Shown here: positions 5,589-5,906 of the stretch, in pieces
Position numbering within the stretch: the stretch's first letter is position 1
Layout: every line of letters starts with the position of its first letter
DNA from: DASSTJ01 sp035707965
GTDB lineage: Bacteria; Actinomycetota; Actinomycetes; Actinomycetales; Angustibacteraceae
Reading direction: 5' to 3'
NCBI GenBank assembly: GCA_035707965.1
Contig: DASSTJ010000162.1
Coordinates: 1 to 5,906, forward strand
Length of the DNA: 5,906 bases
Translations under genes and position numbers: made by a program
The notes under the pieces: model-generated
What the model was told of the DNA's origin: nothing
Seen by the model: the letters and a program-made list of their open reading frames with translations, nothing else
Database searches by the model: none

Positions 5589-5906
5589 GCCGGCGCCCGC
5601 CGAGGGCTGACCCGCCAGGTCGTCGGCAGCCGGGCGCACCCGCACGACGGGTGCAGGCGCCAGGCCCGGCGCTCGACAAGCCCTTCAGGCAGGGTCAGCT
5701 CCAACGTGCGACCCACGCTCACCGGGCGCGTGTAGCCGTCCAGGTGCACGAGCACCTGCAGCGCGGCCAGCCCGGCCGCCGCAGTGGCGGACGCCGTCTC
5801 GGCGCGCCCGCAGGTGCGCGTGGTCTGGGCGCTGAGCAGCTGCGCGACGACCTGCGGCCAGTCCGGGTCGCGGTCCCGCCGGTGCAGGTCGAGGCAGCGC
5901 AGGCAG
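5585..5906 (-). CDS. ThiF/E1-like adenylyltransferase family protein, C-terminal part
   Basis: An open frame enters from the right edge (first complete codon at 5905) and ends with TGA at 5585-5587, giving 106 visible residues. It begins CLRCLDLHRRDRDPDWPQ and ends with HPSCGC (85-90) and a short basic tail. The CxxC (fragment residues 1 and 4) with a distal CxC (88, 90) is the structural zinc site of the ThiF/MoeB/HesA E1-like fold. The Ala-rich helix TAAAGLAALQVLVHLDG (41-57) is the usual C-terminal helix. ThiF-family enzymes adenylate a carboxyl terminus of a sulfur-carrier or ubiquitin-like protein; related proteins also serve in peptide-modification systems. The ATP-binding half lies outside the window, so activity cannot be judged. 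The stop codon overlaps the kinase ATG by 4 bases, indicating an operon. The family call rests on the Cys pattern and overall likeness. Confidence 0.72.
   Translation of the reverse strand, partial: CLRCLDLHRRDRDPDWPQVVAQLLSAQTTRTCGRAETASATAAAGLAALQVLVHLDGYTRPVSVGRTLELTLPEGLVERRAWRLHPSCGCARLPTTWRVSPRRAPA

Noticed and set aside
5636..5654. Hairpin GCACCCG / CGGGTGC with a 5-base loop
   Set aside because: It coincides with the HPSCGC codons of the ThiF-like protein; codon choice in GC-rich DNA explains the symmetry.
4281..5735. Plus-strand open frame of 484 residues opposite the ABC1 kinase
   Set aside because: The minus strand has an intact set of kinase motifs; the plus frame is low-complexity Arg/Glu/Val/Gly sequence with no domain.
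5741..5758. Hairpin CAGGTGC / GCACCTG with a 4-base loop
   Set aside because: It lies inside the ThiF-like coding region (codons for QVLVHL), far from any gene end.
1..5906. Mobile elements, phage genes, CRISPR arrays, tRNA or rRNA genes
   Set aside because: No terminal inverted repeats with a transposase frame, no regular repeat-spacer series and no RNA gene signature were seen. Base composition looks uniform by eye.

Overview
The window is very GC-rich (well above 65% by eye), with GTG starts, few Shine-Dalgarno sequences and tightly packed genes. This fits a high-GC actinobacterium. The genus cannot be fixed from the sequence. Nothing suggests a mobile element, phage, CRISPR array, tRNA or rRNA.

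Layout. (1) 38-217 (+) encodes a small, strongly basic helical protein of 59 residues with a good ribosome site. A long hairpin at 245-284 follows and probably ends its transcript. (2) 285-450 has no gene but carries a pair of 21-bp near-identical direct repeats upstream of the next gene. (3) 451-2058 (+) encodes an alkaline-phosphatase-superfamily phosphodiesterase whose catalytic motifs appear in circularly permuted order. It overlaps by 4 bp a 59-residue zinc-ribbon protein (2055-2234), so the two probably form one operon. (4) 2242-3168 (-) is a LysR-type regulator, convergent with the zinc-ribbon gene across a 7-bp gap that starts an inverted repeat. It is divergent from (5) 3237-4238 (+), an EamA/DMT-family ten-helix transporter, which it may control through a 68-bp shared promoter region. 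(6) 4245-5588 (-) is an ABC1/UbiB-family atypical kinase. Its ATG overlaps the stop codon of (7) a ThiF/E1-like adenylyltransferase that enters from the right edge (5585-5906, C-terminal 106 residues only), so these two also look like an operon.

The genes read as four small, unrelated chromosomal units and not as one system. The most notable items are the permuted order of the phosphodiesterase, the repeated pattern of candidate -10 hexamers 6-8 nt before start codons (suggesting leaderless mRNAs), and the direct-repeat pair that would sit at about -50 and -136 if the phosphodiesterase transcript starts at its GTG. Functions are assigned from motifs read by eye, without database searches.
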